64,000 bases of DNA from Ochotona curzoniae (lineage: Eukaryota; Chordata; Mammalia; Lagomorpha; Ochotonidae): NCBI RefSeq assembly GCF_017591425.1, contig NW_024467120.1, forward strand, positions 248,001-312,000, written 5' to 3'. How positions within the stretch are numbered: the first letter of the stretch is position 1; the number at the start of each line of letters is the position of its first letter. Positions 32,885 to 46,310 of the stretch are shown here, in pieces. The notes under the pieces were generated by a model. The model did not search any database and was not told the DNA's origin. It was given only the letters and a program-made list of their open reading frames with translations. The position numbers and the translations under genes were made by a program.

Positions 32885-35800
32885 ACATGCGGTATCTAAC
32901 CTTTTGTGATTGGCTCATTTCCCTTAGCATAATGATTTCCAGTTGGGCCCATTTGGCCACAATAAAAAATGCATTTTGGTTTTTTGTTTTGTTTTGTTTT
33001 GTTTAATAGCTGAGTAGTATTTCATGGAGTAAATGAACCAAAGCTTTTTAATCCAGTCTTTCAGTTGTTTCCAAGTTTTTGCAATTATTGATTGTGCTGC
33101 TATGAACATAAGGTGCATGTTGGTTTCTGGAGTAGCAGGTGTTTTGAATATATTCCTAGAAGTACTATTCCTGGATCACATGGTATGCAGATTTTTAGTT
33201 GTTCGAGTGTTCTCCGTACTGAATGCCATAGAGGCTGTAGCAACCTGCAGTCCCACCAAGAGTGGAATAGAGTTCCCTTTTCCCCACATCCTTACCAGCA
33301 AGTGTTGCTGGTAGTTTCTGTCTGTGAACCATTCTTACTGGCATTAGGTGGTACCTCACTGATGTCTTAATTTGGATTTCCCTTATTGCCAGAGAGCTTG
33401 AGCATTTTTTCATGTGTTCGTTTGCCATTTGGGTTTGTTCCTTTGTGAAATGTCTGTCCATTTCCCATGCCCATTTCTTGAGTGGTTTGTTTGTTTTGGT
33501 TTCTCTGCAGATCTTTGTATATTCTGGAGATTAGCCCTCTATCATCTATGTAGTGTGCAAAGATCTTTTCCCATTCTGTGGGTTGCTTTTTATTTTGTTG
33601 ATTCTTTCCTTTGTTGAAGAGAAGCTTCTTAGTTTGATGTAGTCCCATTTGTTTATTTTGGTCTTGATTGCTATTGATTTTGGTGTTCTTTTTAGGAAGT
33701 CAGGGCCTACACCTAAATCTTGCAGTGTGTTTTCAACATTTTCTTCCAAAGTTTCAAGGTTTCTGGATGTAGGTTTAGGACTTTTATCCATTAGATTTGA
33801 TCTTAGTGTATGGTGAGAGATTTGGGTCTAACTTCTTGTTTCTGCAGGCTATCAGCCAGTTGTCCCAACAGCATTTATTGAAGAGACCTTCCCATTTCCC
33901 TGGGCTTTTTTTTCAAAGATTATTTGGGTGTATCTATGTGGATTTCCTTCTGTTGCTTCTATTCTGCTCCATTGATTATACTTTCTGTCTTTGTGCCATT
34001 ACCAGACTGTATTGATAACTACCACCCTGTAAGATGTAGAGGTGAGGAATCATGATCCACCCTGTTAACTTCCTGTTCTTCAAGATGGTCTAGATATTCA
34101 TGTTTTTTGTGTTTCCGGATGAATCCTTGTATCATTCTTTGCAGTTCTATGAAGAATGTTTTGTGTAATTTGTTTTGGATTCTGTTGAATATGTTCAATA
34201 TTGCTTTTGGTAGTATGAACATTTTAATGATTTTGATTTTACCTGTCCAGAAACTTGGTATGCATCTCAATTTTTTAAGGTTTTTTTCAATTTGTTCCTT
34301 AAGTTTTTTTTTGTAGTTTTCTTCAAAGTGCTATCCTACATTTTTAGTTAGGTTTATTCCTAGATACTTCATTTTCTTCTCTGCTATTTTGAACGGTACC
34401 TTGCTGGTTAGATCTTTTTCCATCTTGGGGCTGTTTGCATACACTATGGCTGTTGGTTTTTGTGCATTTATTTTGTACCCTGCCATTCTACCAAATTCTC
34501 GTATGAGTTCTAGCAGTCTCTGTATTGAATCCCTTGGTTCTTCTATGTATAGAATCAGGTCATCTGTGAATAGTCAAAGCTTGACTTCTTTGTTTCCCAT
34601 TAGGAATCCTTTGATTTCTTTTCCTCGTCTTATGGCCTCTGTGAGTACATCTAGTACTATGTTGAGTAGCAGTGGTGATAGTACACATCATTTTGTGTTT
34701 CAGATCTCAGTGGAAATGGTTGCAATTTTTCTCCATTCAGTGTGATGCTGGCACTGGGTTTTCAAATATTGCTTTGATTATGTTGTGGATTGTTCCTTCT
34801 ATGCCTACCTTGGTTAGAGTTGTTAGCATGAGATGGTTTGGGATTTTGTCGAGAGTTTTTTCTGCATCTATTAATACTATTATATGATTTTTGATCTTCA
34901 GGTTTTGGAAGTATTGTATTACATTTATAGATTTGTGAATGTTGAAAAATCCTTGCATTCCCAGGGATGAATCCTACTTGATCCGGATGAAAGATCTGTC
35001 TGATTTTTTCCCTTTTTTATTTTGTTGGCTAGAAATTTCTTGAGGATCTTATCATCAATGTTCAACATGGATATTGGTCTGTAGTTTTACTTCTCTGTTA
35101 ATTCTCTCTGGTTTTGGGAGTAAGCTGATGTTGGCTCCATAGAATGAGTTTGGAAGGGTTGCTCGTTTTTCTATTGTTTCAAAGAGTTTGTAGAGAATTT
35201 GGGTTAGGTCTGTTTGGAATGATTTTTAGAATTTAGCAATGAAACCATCTTGGGCTGCTCCTTTTTTTGTTGGGAGATCTTTAATTATTGAATCACTCTC
35301 TCCCTTGGTTATAGGTTTGTTTAGATCTTCTGTTGCCACTAGGTTAAGTTTGGGTACATGAAGAGATTCCAAGAATCTTTACATTTCCTAGTAGTCTTCT
35401 GATTTGGTGGAGTAGAGTTGTTTGCAGTAATATTCTAAATGGGTTCTTAATGCTTGCAGTATCTGTTGCTAGGTTGTCTTTTTCATCTTTGATGCTATTA
35501 ATTCTTATTTTCTATCTCTCTCTCTCTTTTTTTTTTTTTTTTTTGCTTTGTTGGTTGGGCCAGTGGGGTGTCTGCCATGTTTCTCTTTTCATAAAAACAA
35601 CTTTTTGATTTGTTGATTTTATGTATTTTTTGTTTGTTTTGATCAATTTGGTTTATCTCCTCCCTTGCTTTGATTATTTCTTGGTTCCTATTGTTTATGG
35701 GGTTGTTTTGCTGCTGTTTTTGCAATTTCTTTAAGTGTGTATTTAATTCCTGTATTCGGTGTCTTTCTTAAGCCTTGGCATAAGCAACAATTGTTATGAA

Positions 35801-36650
35801 GTTACCACATAAGACTGCTTTGGCGATGTACGACAGTTTTGGAATGTTGTATTTGAGTTTTCATTGGTTTCCACAAAATTTGATGTCATCCTTAATTTCT
35901 TCTCTGACCCATTGTTCATTAAACAACATATTGTTCAACCTCCAAGAGTTTGTATATTTCCTGTGGCATTTTGATTTATTGATTTCCAGTTTTACTCCAT
36001 GGTGGTCTGAGAAAGTGTATGATACAAATCCAAATTTTTAACATTAGCGAGACTTTTTTGTGTCCTATCATGCATTGCTGGAAAAAAATGTACATTCTAT
36101 GTTCATAGGATGGAAGGTTCTGTAAATGTTTACTAAGTCCATTTGTTCTATTGTCTGTGTGAGTTCTGTTGTTTCTCTATTGAGTTTCTATATTGTTGAT
36201 CTGTCTTTTGGTGTTAATGGTGTGTTGATGTCTCCTAGAACGATTGTATTTGCATCTATGTCTTAACTCTGTCAGTAATTAATGTACCTGGGTGCACTTG
36301 TGTTCGGTGTGTAGATGTCTATAATGGTAATCATTTCCTAATGTGTGGTTCCCTTCAATACTGTAAAGTGCCCATATCTGTCCTTTACATGTTTGTCACC
36401 TTGAAGTCTATACCATTTGAAATTAGAACCACTACACTAGCCTATTTTTCTCATCCATTGGCGTGAAATCTTTTTCCATCCCTTCACTTTCAGTTTCTCA
36501 GCTTCTTTTTTGGTTTTTGGTCAGATGTGTCTCTTATAGGGAACAGATAATTGGGTCATGCTTGTTCATCTGTTCTGTTAATCTATGTCTTTTGATTGAC
36601 TAATTTATGCCATTTTTGCCAATTCTCAATTCTTCATGGAAATTTTTGAA
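32885..36650 (-). pseudogene. Nearly full-length dead LINE-1 ORF2, minus strand
   Basis: The minus strand carries ORF2 in order. The endonuclease starts near 36650 (NQSIKRHRLTEQMNKHDPII, then KVKGWKKI). Later endonuclease and linker follow. The reverse transcriptase is near 34960-34740 (KNHIIVLIDAEKTLDKI) and 34270-34020. The C-terminal domain runs from 33790 to 32924 ([70 protein letters not shown]). The span of about 3.75 kb is the length of an intact ORF2, but the frame is broken many times. The copy is more decayed than the one at 19.6-21.2 kb. Confidence 0.9.
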
Positions 36651-36654
36651 AAGT

Positions 36655-38285
36655 AAATATGCAATGGTTTCAGTATAAATTCTGAAGGATGACTGAAATG
36701 TAAACAACAGTGCATTTTGCTATCAGCCACCTGGTGTCTATTCACGTGAGATTCTGCATTTTGATAATTCTCAAATTTACTATCAATGTAGTAGATAATA
36801 GGCTGTCAGCTATTTTTGTTATTCATTGCATCTCCAAAATGAGGGGTATCAACTACTGTCAGCAACACTTGAATATTGCATTGTTTGAATAAAATTTTGT
36901 ATTGCTTCACTTGTCCAATTTTGTTATCGTTATTGTGTGAGAAGGACTTGAATCTGCTGAACACTAAAAAGCTTGAAGCAATCATGAGTTTTCCAGTTCA
37001 GATTTATGTACTACTACAGGAGTGACTTTAAACCCTCTCTTTTGCTAATTTTCTGTGCATCTACTTTGACAGTTGGCAGAACACACAGAGCTTTCAAGGT
37101 TCTTTGTTGAGCTACTCTGCAGGAAATGCATTTCCATCATTTCAATGTTCTAGATTTCAACAAAACAAATACGCAGAGGAATAATACAAAGAAACAATTT
37201 AAGAATTGTAGGGACAGATTCAGCCCAAACAGGTGAAAGCAATCCATCACAATGTAGTCATGGGTCTGCGGTTGACACTGTTCCACTCAGCAGCTGTAAT
37301 TCACACTCAAATTCATTCCCAGGTGTGATGTCTCTATTTTTGATTCATCTAAACCCCAACAGTATTATTATTTTTTCCCTTACATCCAAATATATGTAAT
37401 TTTTCATGCTTTTCCATTTTTTAAATTTTTAACTTTAATAACATAAGTTGAGAACGTGGAATGCAAATGAAAAATTTCACCCTCTAGACATTTGTTTGGG
37501 CTTTAATGCAATTTTGTTTTAATTTTTGTTAACATAAATTTTGAAATTCATCTTCTGTCCCTGTTTCCTTATTTTTGCTTTTCATCCTTAAATTCTTTGC
37601 TTAAACTGAGGCCATTTTGTTAGTGAATAGTTTGAATCTGAATCAATTAATACTTTGTTCTATGTTAAGTGTCACCATGATATAAACATGGATATTCAGA
37701 ACAAAGAACACAATTTCAAAGAATCTGCATTGCAAAACCGACTTTAAACATTAAAGAGAGGTTTCCTGCTTACGCTTTTTCCCATTAATTTATATCGTTG
37801 GTTATAATAAATGTTATAATAAATAACCTTTATAATAATAACTAGTATTATATACTTCTGGGTACCAAGTCAGCTGACAGTCCCAAACCATTTCAAACCA
37901 AGTTAACCAGTGTCTCAGGGCTGTCTTGTAGCTCTAATGGGAAACATATCCATTTGGAACCCTTCTCATCCATTCTAAACAACCAAATAGAAAAATGTTG
38001 GAGATCTTCCCAGCACTGGCCTAGTTTAGATTTTCTTTCACCACACACAGCATGAGGGATGCAGTGCCTGTGCATAGTGCTTGTTCCTGGGCTCCTCTGC
38101 CCAAGGAAGATCTTGACTCTTTCCTGCCAGAGGTCCTTATGGAATGGTCCTGGGACAAATGATTGGTTAGGTCCATCATATCTGCCATGATGTTAGTTGT
38201 TTTCTGGAAGGAAACATGAGTAAATCATTAGACAATTGTGGCAGGAAGAATGATACAATATCAAACATGTATCAAATGTGGATAC
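36655..38285. other. Unassigned AT-rich DNA (1.6 kb)
   Basis: No gene, RNA or repeat recognised. No long frame on either strand. Confidence 0.45.
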
Positions 38286-38612
38286 AGGGCCGGGTGCAAC
38301 AGTGTAGCCCTTAAGGACCTCGCCTTAAACAGGCAGGGAGCCAGTATGGGCGCTGGTTCTAATCCCAGCAACCCTGCTTCCCATCCAGGTCCCTGCCTGT
38401 GGGCTGGGAATGCCATCGAGGACAGCCCAAGACTTTGGGACCCTGTACCCACGTGGGAGACCAGGAGGAGGTTCCTGGCTTTAGATTGGCTCAGCTCCAG
38501 CCATTGCGGCAGCTTGGGGAGTGAACCACCAGATGGAAGATGTTCCTCTCTGTCTCTCCCTTTGTATATGTGCCTTTCCAATTAAAAAAAATAAATAAAT
38601 CTTTATAAAAAT
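38286..38612 (+). repeat. CSINE with 13-bp target-site duplication
   Basis: 'gggccgggtgcaacagtgta', 'agccagtatgggcgctggtt' and 'tgtatatgtgcctttccaat' plus an A-rich tail. AAATGTGGATACA stands before the head and again after the tail. The 115- and 106-codon frames are the SINE. Confidence 0.93.
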
Positions 38613-39006
38613 GTGGATACAAATTCTGTTAAAATTATGTAGCACCTTTAACAACGTGCCACATATAATACAAATGATATTATCGAATACAAAGATCCAG
38701 ATGCCAACCCAGTTCATCACTGAACCCTTGAGGTTGCCAACCACCCTAGACTGATTCAAAAGTGTCACAATGTGATAATGGCCACAGCAAAATCCTCTTC
38801 AGGCTATGCTTGATGAGAATCACTTAAGAGGAAGAGAAAGCCTAAAACTAACAAAATGTAACACTAGACTGCCAAAATTGAGATTCAATGGAAATGTACA
38901 TTTAAAAGAAGTGGTACATAATTTGTCCCCTTCTTTGTGAATTTATAAAGTTGTGAAGATGAGTGGGCCAGTTAGCCTTCATCTTCTCTAAAACGAATCC
39001 CGGGGA
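38613..39006. other. Unassigned intergenic DNA
   Basis: No gene or repeat recognised. Confidence 0.4.
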
Positions 39007-39007
39007 T

Positions 39008-39070
39008 TTCTTCTTCTTCTTCTTCTTCTTCTTCTTCTTCTTCTTCTTCTTCTTCTTCTTCTTCTTCTTT
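39008..39070. repeat. (TTC)21 / (GAA)21 microsatellite
   Basis: Twenty-one perfect TTC units, a polypyrimidine mirror repeat able in principle to form triplex DNA. It produces the Arg-rich frame on the minus strand. Confidence 0.97.
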
Positions 39071-39609
39071 CTTTATCTCTTATAATTTTAAAATCCTTAT
39101 ATCCAGAACAGCCCCAAAGATCACCTGCAACTTTAAACAATGACCAAGCATAACACGTGGGTCTCCTGTAAGGTTTCAGACTCTGGATTGGGCAAAGAGT
39201 CAGCAAATCTAGGGCAGTGTCTTGTTTACACATTCTTAAGACATTTTTTAGCCCATTTGTCCTCAGCAATCAGCTGACAAACCAATGCACCATGCATGGT
39301 TTCTGTGAATTTTTAAATATGTATATGAGATTTTCACATAGATGGTATTAAAGTTACTCTTGTCTGTGATCAGCTTCCCTCCCATTCTGAATAAAAGCTT
39401 TAGAAATCTGTCCTTGTATGGAAGCTATGCTCATCTGTATCATTGCTTTCACTAGAAAAAGATGTAATTGCAGGAGGCACTTTATTTATGATACTAATTA
39501 TACACTTTTTATTCATCAATACATTTATTCATTAATACCTTTATTTGAAAGAAGAGAATTAAATTAAAGTTCCCACCTCTAGCTTTACTCTCCAATTGCC
39601 TTCATTAGA
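39071..39609. other. Unassigned intergenic DNA
   Basis: AT-rich, no gene recognised. Confidence 0.4.
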
Positions 39610-39945
39610 AGGAGATTATAGAGCATGACAGAATAGTTGTTAAAGTCCTCACCTTGAATGAATCAGGATCCCATATGGATGCCAGTTCTAAACCCGGGGG
39701 CTCCAGTTCCCATTCAGCTCCCTGCTTGTGGCCTGGGAAAGCAGTCGAGGATGTCCTAAAGCTTTGGGACTCTACACCCATATGGGAGACCTAGAAGAGG
39801 CTCCTGGATTTGGATTGGCTCAATTCTCTTCATTACGGCCGCTTGGGGAGTGAACCACCAGACAGAAGATCATCATCTCTGTCGCTCCTCTCTGTACATC
39901 TGCCTTTCAAATAAAAATAAATAAATCTTAAATTAAAAAGGAGAT
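39610..39945 (+). repeat. CSINE with 15-bp target-site duplication
   Basis: 'ggatcccatatggatgccag', 'ggcctgggaaagcagtcgag', 'gcttggggagtgaaccacca' and a tail. AAGGAGATTATAGAG precedes the head. AAGGAGATAATAGAG follows the tail (14 of 15). Confidence 0.93.
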
Positions 39946-39964
39946 AATAGAGAAATGGTGATCT

Positions 39965-40232
39965 TAGCTGATGCCTGGATGCCTGCATCCCTTATATGTT
40001 CCAATGAAAGTCCCTGCTGCTCTGCTTCTGAACAGGTCCCTCCCATGGGTCAAAGAAAACAACCAAAGATGGCCCAAATTCTTGCACTCCTGCCTCCTGT
40101 GTGAAAGACCTGGGTGGTATTTCTGGCTTCTGGATTTGTTGCAGCAGTTTGCAGAGGGAACCACCATGTGGAACATGTTTTTCTCTGTGCCACTTTGCTC
40201 CTCAAATAAATAATAAAAAAGAAACAAAACTT
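39965..40232 (+). repeat. Old CSINE, plus strand
   Basis: 'gatgcctgcatcccttatat', 'agatggcccaaattcttgca', 'ggcttctggatttgttgcag' and an 'aataaataataaaaaag' tail. It is strongly diverged. Confidence 0.7.
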
Positions 40233-43058
40233 TTAATAACGGAAACTGAGTGAAATAACAAAACAGTCTCTTTTGTAGTGTTTACTCCATCATTAAACAT
40301 TTATGTTTATCTTGTCACATGGAATAAACAAATCTGAGAAGTCCTGATGCTTAGCCTTGTTCTGTGTCTATTCTGAGAACTGCAGGGCCGATGTAGTTGG
40401 GACACAGCCACGCACTGGTGTTTGGAGTGGCGCAAAACATACAGAGGGACTGTAAGAATTAACCAATAATCTGTGAAGGAGCAATCCATCCATTCACAGC
40501 CCCAAGCAGTTGTGGATGATCTGAGTGGTAAACGAGATCCTGACAGCAAATGCCACAAGGCTGGGCAGCTCAGAAGAGGCACCAGGCCATTTCCTCTTGA
40601 ACAGCTTCATTTTTTCCTCTACTTACGGGGCTTAGTTGCCAGAAGTACAGCTGCTCCTGTGGTGGGAACAATGTCTACCGAAGTGAGGTCTCAGTTGTGC
40701 CCACCCAATACAGCACATTCCTTTGCAGCAGGGTTAGCCGTTGAGGAGGGAGGAAATGGGAGGGAATGAGAGCAGTGCTCTCAACATAGTCATCACTGTA
40801 GGGACATCTAGGGTGAACCCGGCTGCTGCCTCCTCCTTGTTGTCTTCTGCACAGATATATAGAGGTCATTTCTAAAAAAGTGTTGGGTCCCTGGGACCCA
40901 TGTGAAATCCAATAAATGAGGCCACACCCTCACTCATTGAGGACTCGAGCATAACAGCAGAATTTGAATGTTCAGAGCTAGTGGCATTATGAATCATGGT
41001 CAGTGAACATTGAAAAGATAAGTAAACAAATAAGGACGCTGAGAAGGGCAGACAACTAGAGATTTGAATTCGGGATTCTCTGCATGCTGCCAGTATATAG
41101 GTCAAGAAACAGCTCCACCACACGAGATGCCCTACCTTCCTTAACATAACTCCCCAAAACAGCCAATAATTCTGCACTGAGTGGCCATGTATACCAATGT
41201 TAAGCACCTTTCAAGTGTTTAGAAAGTATATTTTAAGGTACCTTTAACATAGCCTATTAGGAAAAGCTCCTGAGCTTTGGTTGTAGTGGGAAGGATGAGA
41301 TCACAATCAAGTCCAAGGGACCTGGACCCTCTGAGACCTGCTCATCATCAAGCTGCCTTCTGCTCATTAGAGCAAATTAAGTATAATTAGAATCAAGATG
41401 TTTCTGGACTTGACAATCAAGGCCAGAGCAGGGAGAGGGCAGAGTTGGCCCCAGGGACCCACAGCATGTAGAAGGAGCCAAACTCATCACATTAACATGT
41501 TGACAGCAGTGACAGCATGTCTGAGTGCATGGACTCAACCAAGGATAAACAGTTCTGGCTGTGCGTCTCTGCCACAGCTCCTGCCAGTCTTGCAGACTGC
41601 TCAGGTGAGTGAGACTGAGTATGTGTGTGTGCTGGGGTAGCTGCCTTTGCTCTGGAAGAGACATTGTTCCAGACAGGTTTATTCAGGACCAGGTAGGGAG
41701 AGGGCAGCATCTCAGATTTTTCCTCTTCTCTTGGATAAGGAATGCAAAAGCAGCCAGGGAGAGGGTGGCTATCACTTCCCAATGCATGCCGCATCAACTG
41801 CTTGTGTGGCTTTGGAGGGGGACTATGTGCAGCGGAGCCATTGATTCCCCCAGCTTGAGGCTGCTCCAATTCCCAGATGTGAGGGAAGCCGGGAGGGAGG
41901 CAGCAGTGGGCTGTCAGCCTGTGTGGGGGTTCCCGCTCCCACAGACTCACGGCTTTTGTGCACTTTGCAGCTCAGGGACTTTTGTTGTGGTTTTATTTTC
42001 ACTTTATTTGTTTTTTATTTTGGGTGTCCTAGTGCCCTTCCGTTGTTTCAGCATGGGATCCTTTAACTTTATTTGGTATCCCAGGATTTTTGACATTCAT
42101 TTTTTTGTCATTCCTTTAAATTACATACTGAAAACACAGTATAATTCTTCGATGTCATGAAACACAGACAAAAACACCCTTAACACATGCCCTTGCTCCT
42201 CACTGCAGACTAATCCAGGACAAAACACTTCCCAATTTTAACAATGTTTGGTCTCATAGAGACAATGTGCAGACAGACATTCGCGAGGCTAGGCACTGAT
42301 CTTCAGAGTGGCTCATTGTAATCCAGTTTTCTGACACTCTGCACTGTCACGCCATCCAGACGTTATTGCTGTGAGTTTCCAATTTTAAAGCATTTATGGA
42401 AACTATGAGGAGGAAGATAGTATAGAAGATGCAACTTTGGCTCATGTTTCATTCATCTAAAGATGCAGAAGCAGAGCCCAACAGAGCCCAAGGGGAGGAA
42501 GCACAGGGCCCCAGATGAAGGAACAGGCACCAGCCAGACCAAATCTGCAAAACCAGGCTCAGGCAAGGGTGCTGCACTGACATCACTGACATTAGTTACT
42601 TTCTCAGAATCTCAAGGGGCCTGGGCTCTCAGCCTTACCAGGAGGAAAATTCTTGGAAACACTCATACATTTGAAATGACAAATCTTGGGGTTGTATTTA
42701 TGAAGAGAGTCTTATTTGTATTGTCAAACATGTTTGCTTGGTTTCCAACTGAAGCAGATGCTTGACCATTACTTTAAAAGCTGAATGGTCTAATGGCCTT
42801 CAGACAGTTTAAACCAAAAGCCCTTCAAATCAGAAGCACATGTTCTGCTGTTACAGACAGAGCCTGAAATTTTAATCCCAGTGAGGCATGTGGCCTGCTT
42901 TCCTCTTCTCTTGCCTCCCTGCAGCTGGAAAGACAGGATGCTGTTAGGCACAGCTGAGTCTCTCAGGCAGTTTGCAAGGTCTTCTCCAATGTGCCTGCTG
43001 GGTACTTGCAGCTGCAGTTCCTTCCAGGCATGCCTTCTCTCTCACTCAGCAAGATGAC
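40233..43058. other. Unassigned DNA (2.8 kb), moderate GC
   Basis: The longest frame, 183 codons (plus, 41609-42160), is Cys/Phe-rich with no domain. It overlaps a 152-codon frame on the other strand (41492-41950) and low-complexity codons, so I do not call it. 'gcagggagagggcag' and 'gtagggagagggcag' recur at about 41430 and 41695, which may be a short local repeat. Confidence 0.45.
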
Positions 43059-43059
43059 A

Positions 43060-43379
43060 TTTTTTTTTAGAAAAAGATTTATTATTTCTATTACAAAGTT
43101 AGATATACAGAGAGGAAGATCTTCATCCCAAGATTCACTCCCAATGTGAGCACAACGGCTGGTGATGTGCAGATCCAAAGCCAGGAGCCAGGAATTTCTT
43201 CCAGGTCTCCCACACGGGTGCAGGGTCCCAAGGCTTTGGGCCGTCCTCAACTGCTTTCCATGCCACAAGCAGGGAGCTGGATGGGAAGTGGAGCTGCCGG
43301 GATTATAACCAGCACCCATATGGAATCCTGGCGCATTCAAGGCAAGGACCTTAGCAACTAAGATATGCTGCAGGGCCCA
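43060..43379 (-). repeat. CSINE, minus strand
   Basis: A well-preserved complement: T-run, 'agatatacagagaggaagat', 'ccaggtctcccacacgggtg', 'ccacaagcagggagctggat', ending 'atatgctgcagggccc'. The 125-codon minus frame is the SINE. Confidence 0.93.
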
Positions 43380-44098
43380 AGGCCACTTTTGAAGCCTGCA
43401 CAGGATATAGGCAGTGAACCCTCACCAGGGATGCATTCAGCACAGTGGACCCCCAGGTCCCTGCTGCACTACAGTGTCACAGTGTGGACCCTTAGCATGG
43501 TGAGTGCATTTCCTTCTAGATACATCTATTTCCTCAGGTGCAAATGGCCTGACCAGCATCTTGTGCAACATGGCTCTTGCACTCCTAGACTTGCAATTAT
43601 GACAAGAGACCCTCTTCATTCCTCCCTGTGACTAAATCAGGAAAAAAAAAACTTACCATAACTACTTCTACTCTTAAAAACCTATAAATCAAAGTCCTTT
43701 GAACACTGAAAAATCTGAAATTAGATTGTAAACTCACAGGATCCAAGAACTGTAAAACTGAGTCTGCTCAAAAGGAAATCAGAAAATTGGCACCTATCTT
43801 TGTGCCTGTATACTTTTTTATGATGGTATTTTGATTACATATTACATATTTTCCTGTCTTAAATGCCTCAAACTGGGAGACAAGATCAAATGGTTTAATC
43901 AGGAACAATGTGATGTTTGAAAGTCTGGGCATCATGTGGAATGACGAAATCTGGTTAATTAACATGCACATTACCTATGGTATTTCCTTCTGTTTTGAGA
44001 TTTTGCTACATGAAGTAGTCACAAATATTTGCAATATTTGACCACCAGTACAAAGAGCCAAGAGACAGATAAAAGGTTAAACCTAGTAGCTGCCATTT
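43380..44098. other. Unassigned intergenic DNA
   Basis: No gene or repeat recognised. Confidence 0.4.
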
Positions 44099-44099
44099 G

Positions 44100-44310
44100 A
44101 TGTAGTAATGAAGATGCTGCACTCCAATAGGCAGGAGGGAGTAGTTAAGGAGTTGAGTTCTTGCCACACATGGGGAGATCCAGATTGAATATCTAGGTCA
44201 CAGGCCACCCTGAGATGTTGTAGGCATTTGTAGAGTGCAGATGGGGAGTATCTCTCTCTCTGTCTCTCTCCATGTTTCTCTTCCTCTCTCTGCCCATAAC
44301 AAAAACCAAA
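44100..44310 (+). repeat. tRNA-derived SINE-like sequence
   Basis: 'agtagttaaggagttgagtt' followed by 'cttgcc' and 'ggagatccagattgaat' looks like a tRNA-Gly-type head. A weak middle and a C/T-rich stretch with 'tctctctgtctctctcc' follow. It is a diverged member or relative of the CSINE group. Confidence 0.5.
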
Positions 44311-44377
44311 GATATATACATTCACAATTATATTCCAGTGAAGTTAGAGGAAATATCTCCCAAATGATAACTTTTCA

Positions 44378-44695
44378 TTTTATGATTTGTTTATTTTATT
44401 CAATGGCAGAGTCACAGAAACACACATACAGAGAAAGAGAGAACAAGAGAGAGAGAATTCCTTTTCTCTCCAAGTGGTAACAAGAGCCAGAGCTGGGCTA
44501 AGCCAAAGCTCCTCCAGGTCTCCAATGAATGCAGGAGTCCAAGTACTTCCATCAGCTCCTAACATTGTCCAAGGCAGTTGTAGGCAGATGAATAGGAAGT
44601 GGAACATGTCAGACTCAAATTGGTGCCTATATTGTACATCGCCTTTCCTGACAGTGGCTTAACTTGCTATGCCACTATACTGACCAGCCATGAAA
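44378..44695 (-). repeat. CSINE, minus strand
   Basis: Complement of the SINE with a G/A-rich stretch ('gaacaagagagagagaattc'), 'ctccaggtctccaatgaatg', 'gcctttcctgacagtggctt' and 'ccactatactgacca'. Confidence 0.8.
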
Positions 44696-44699
44696 GAAA

Positions 44700-46262
44700 G
44701 TTCAAAGACAATTAAATTTGTGTTCACATTTTTAAAGGAAAAAATTTGGTTTAAACAGAGACAACACCATAGTCCAATGTTTGAAACAAAATAGTGCATT
44801 TTAAAGCAATAAGCAATTCCCTGTGCTTGAAGCACAAACCCCAAGAGAATCATTGCACATGTGTATGTCAGTTCTCTATCCTGAGCAGCAAGCTGAGAGA
44901 GTTAGGGATTTAAGAGATCCCAACGCAGGAGCTGCCATCCACCAGTCATGGGTACCCAGTGGGGCAAAGTGAACCACCTCTGTTCTTTCCCTGGGTGCTC
45001 CTGTTAGGCAACTCTATGCTTCAGCTTTCATTAATTTTTCCCTTTCACTCCTTTCTACTAGTCATATTGAGCACTTGTAGAAACTCATGAAGCCTTTGCT
45101 TTTGCATGCACCAGCTGTTAGAGGTTTTGGAATTCATCAAAGACATATAAACAGATCCGTGTAAAGAGAGTAAAGGTCAGGATGCTGTGTATCTGTGGTT
45201 GTGCCAATGACTTCAGCTGGTGATGTGTAAGGCACCACCAAATTCCAGCCCATCTGTAGTAGGAAGAGACACTGGGGTTCCTAACAAATGTACCTTTAAC
45301 TGTGATGGTCATGCGTTTTCTAGGACATGGGGTTCTTGGCTTCACAGAGAAAGGGAGTCTCCTCAAATAGCTGCTTCCCTAATTGCCTTGGACTTCATCT
45401 CTGTCATTCACTTGTGCATGCAAAGACAGCAGCTCACACTCACTTGATTATCAGTAGATCAACTTACATCAAATATCATTTTTTCCATCACAGAGCCAGT
45501 TCACTTAGAGCATAGATGTAAAATGAAATATCTTAGAAGTTTCACAGTCAAGTGGTAGAAGAACAGTGAAAAAGATGCAGCAATGGCACAGTCCAGCAGG
45601 TTCAGTGAGAGTTTCTTATGCAAGAGGAATAGAATAGCTATCTTGTTGACAGACAGGTGTCAGTTGTGCGAAAAGTCTGTGGCAACAGGTAAGAGAAGTT
45701 TGGTAAAAAATATGTCCATGCCCCCATGGTGAGGTGAATGCTTATATATAATTCATTGAAAGTATTCAGTGCACTTTAGTAGTGCAATGTACATTGGATA
45801 TGAAAGTAAGGCGACTGCAGATGACAATTTAAGATGAAAACAGTAGAAATGTGCTTGAACTAATGGGGAGATATAAGTTCAAATAAACTGATTTCTGTTT
45901 TGAATCTCACTATGGCAACAAATAGATGGAAAAACCTGGAGTGAGAATGAAAGTATTTCACCAATCATAGCATAGACATTAAGATAGCATTTTTGAGTGA
46001 GAAGGTGACAAGATGAGACAATGTTCAGAGAGAACACCAACAGGCTGTAGGTACTGTCTAGGTGGCCTTGAACAGATTCTGAATATGAGACTTGGATTGG
46101 CATGAATATAGAGGGTGTTACAGGTCAAGAACTGTATATACAGGTGGTTCTGACATGCAGTTCCAGATTAGAAATGTATCCATTTCCTCCAGTAACCCAG
46201 ATAGCAGGCAGAGGGCAATGAGGTCTTCAATGTCAGAAATAATTCACTCAGGATATCTGGCA
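44700..46262. other. Unassigned DNA upstream of the V1R gene (1.6 kb)
   Basis: No coding region recognised on either strand. The V1R promoter and untranslated exon may lie here, but I cannot place them. Confidence 0.45.
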
Positions 46263-46267
46263 AGGAC

Positions 46268-46307
<40 letters not shown>
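46268..46307. repeat. (GA)n microsatellite
   Basis: About 20 GA units, some 550 bases upstream of the V1R start codon. Confidence 0.95.

Positions 46308-46310
<3 letters not shown>

Noticed and set aside
38988..39269. Arg-rich 93-codon frame
   Set aside because: Arises from the TTC repeat read on the minus strand.
41609..42160. 183-codon open frame
   Set aside because: No domain, biased Cys/Phe/Leu composition, and overlap with a 152-codon frame on the other strand; a chance frame in moderate-GC DNA.
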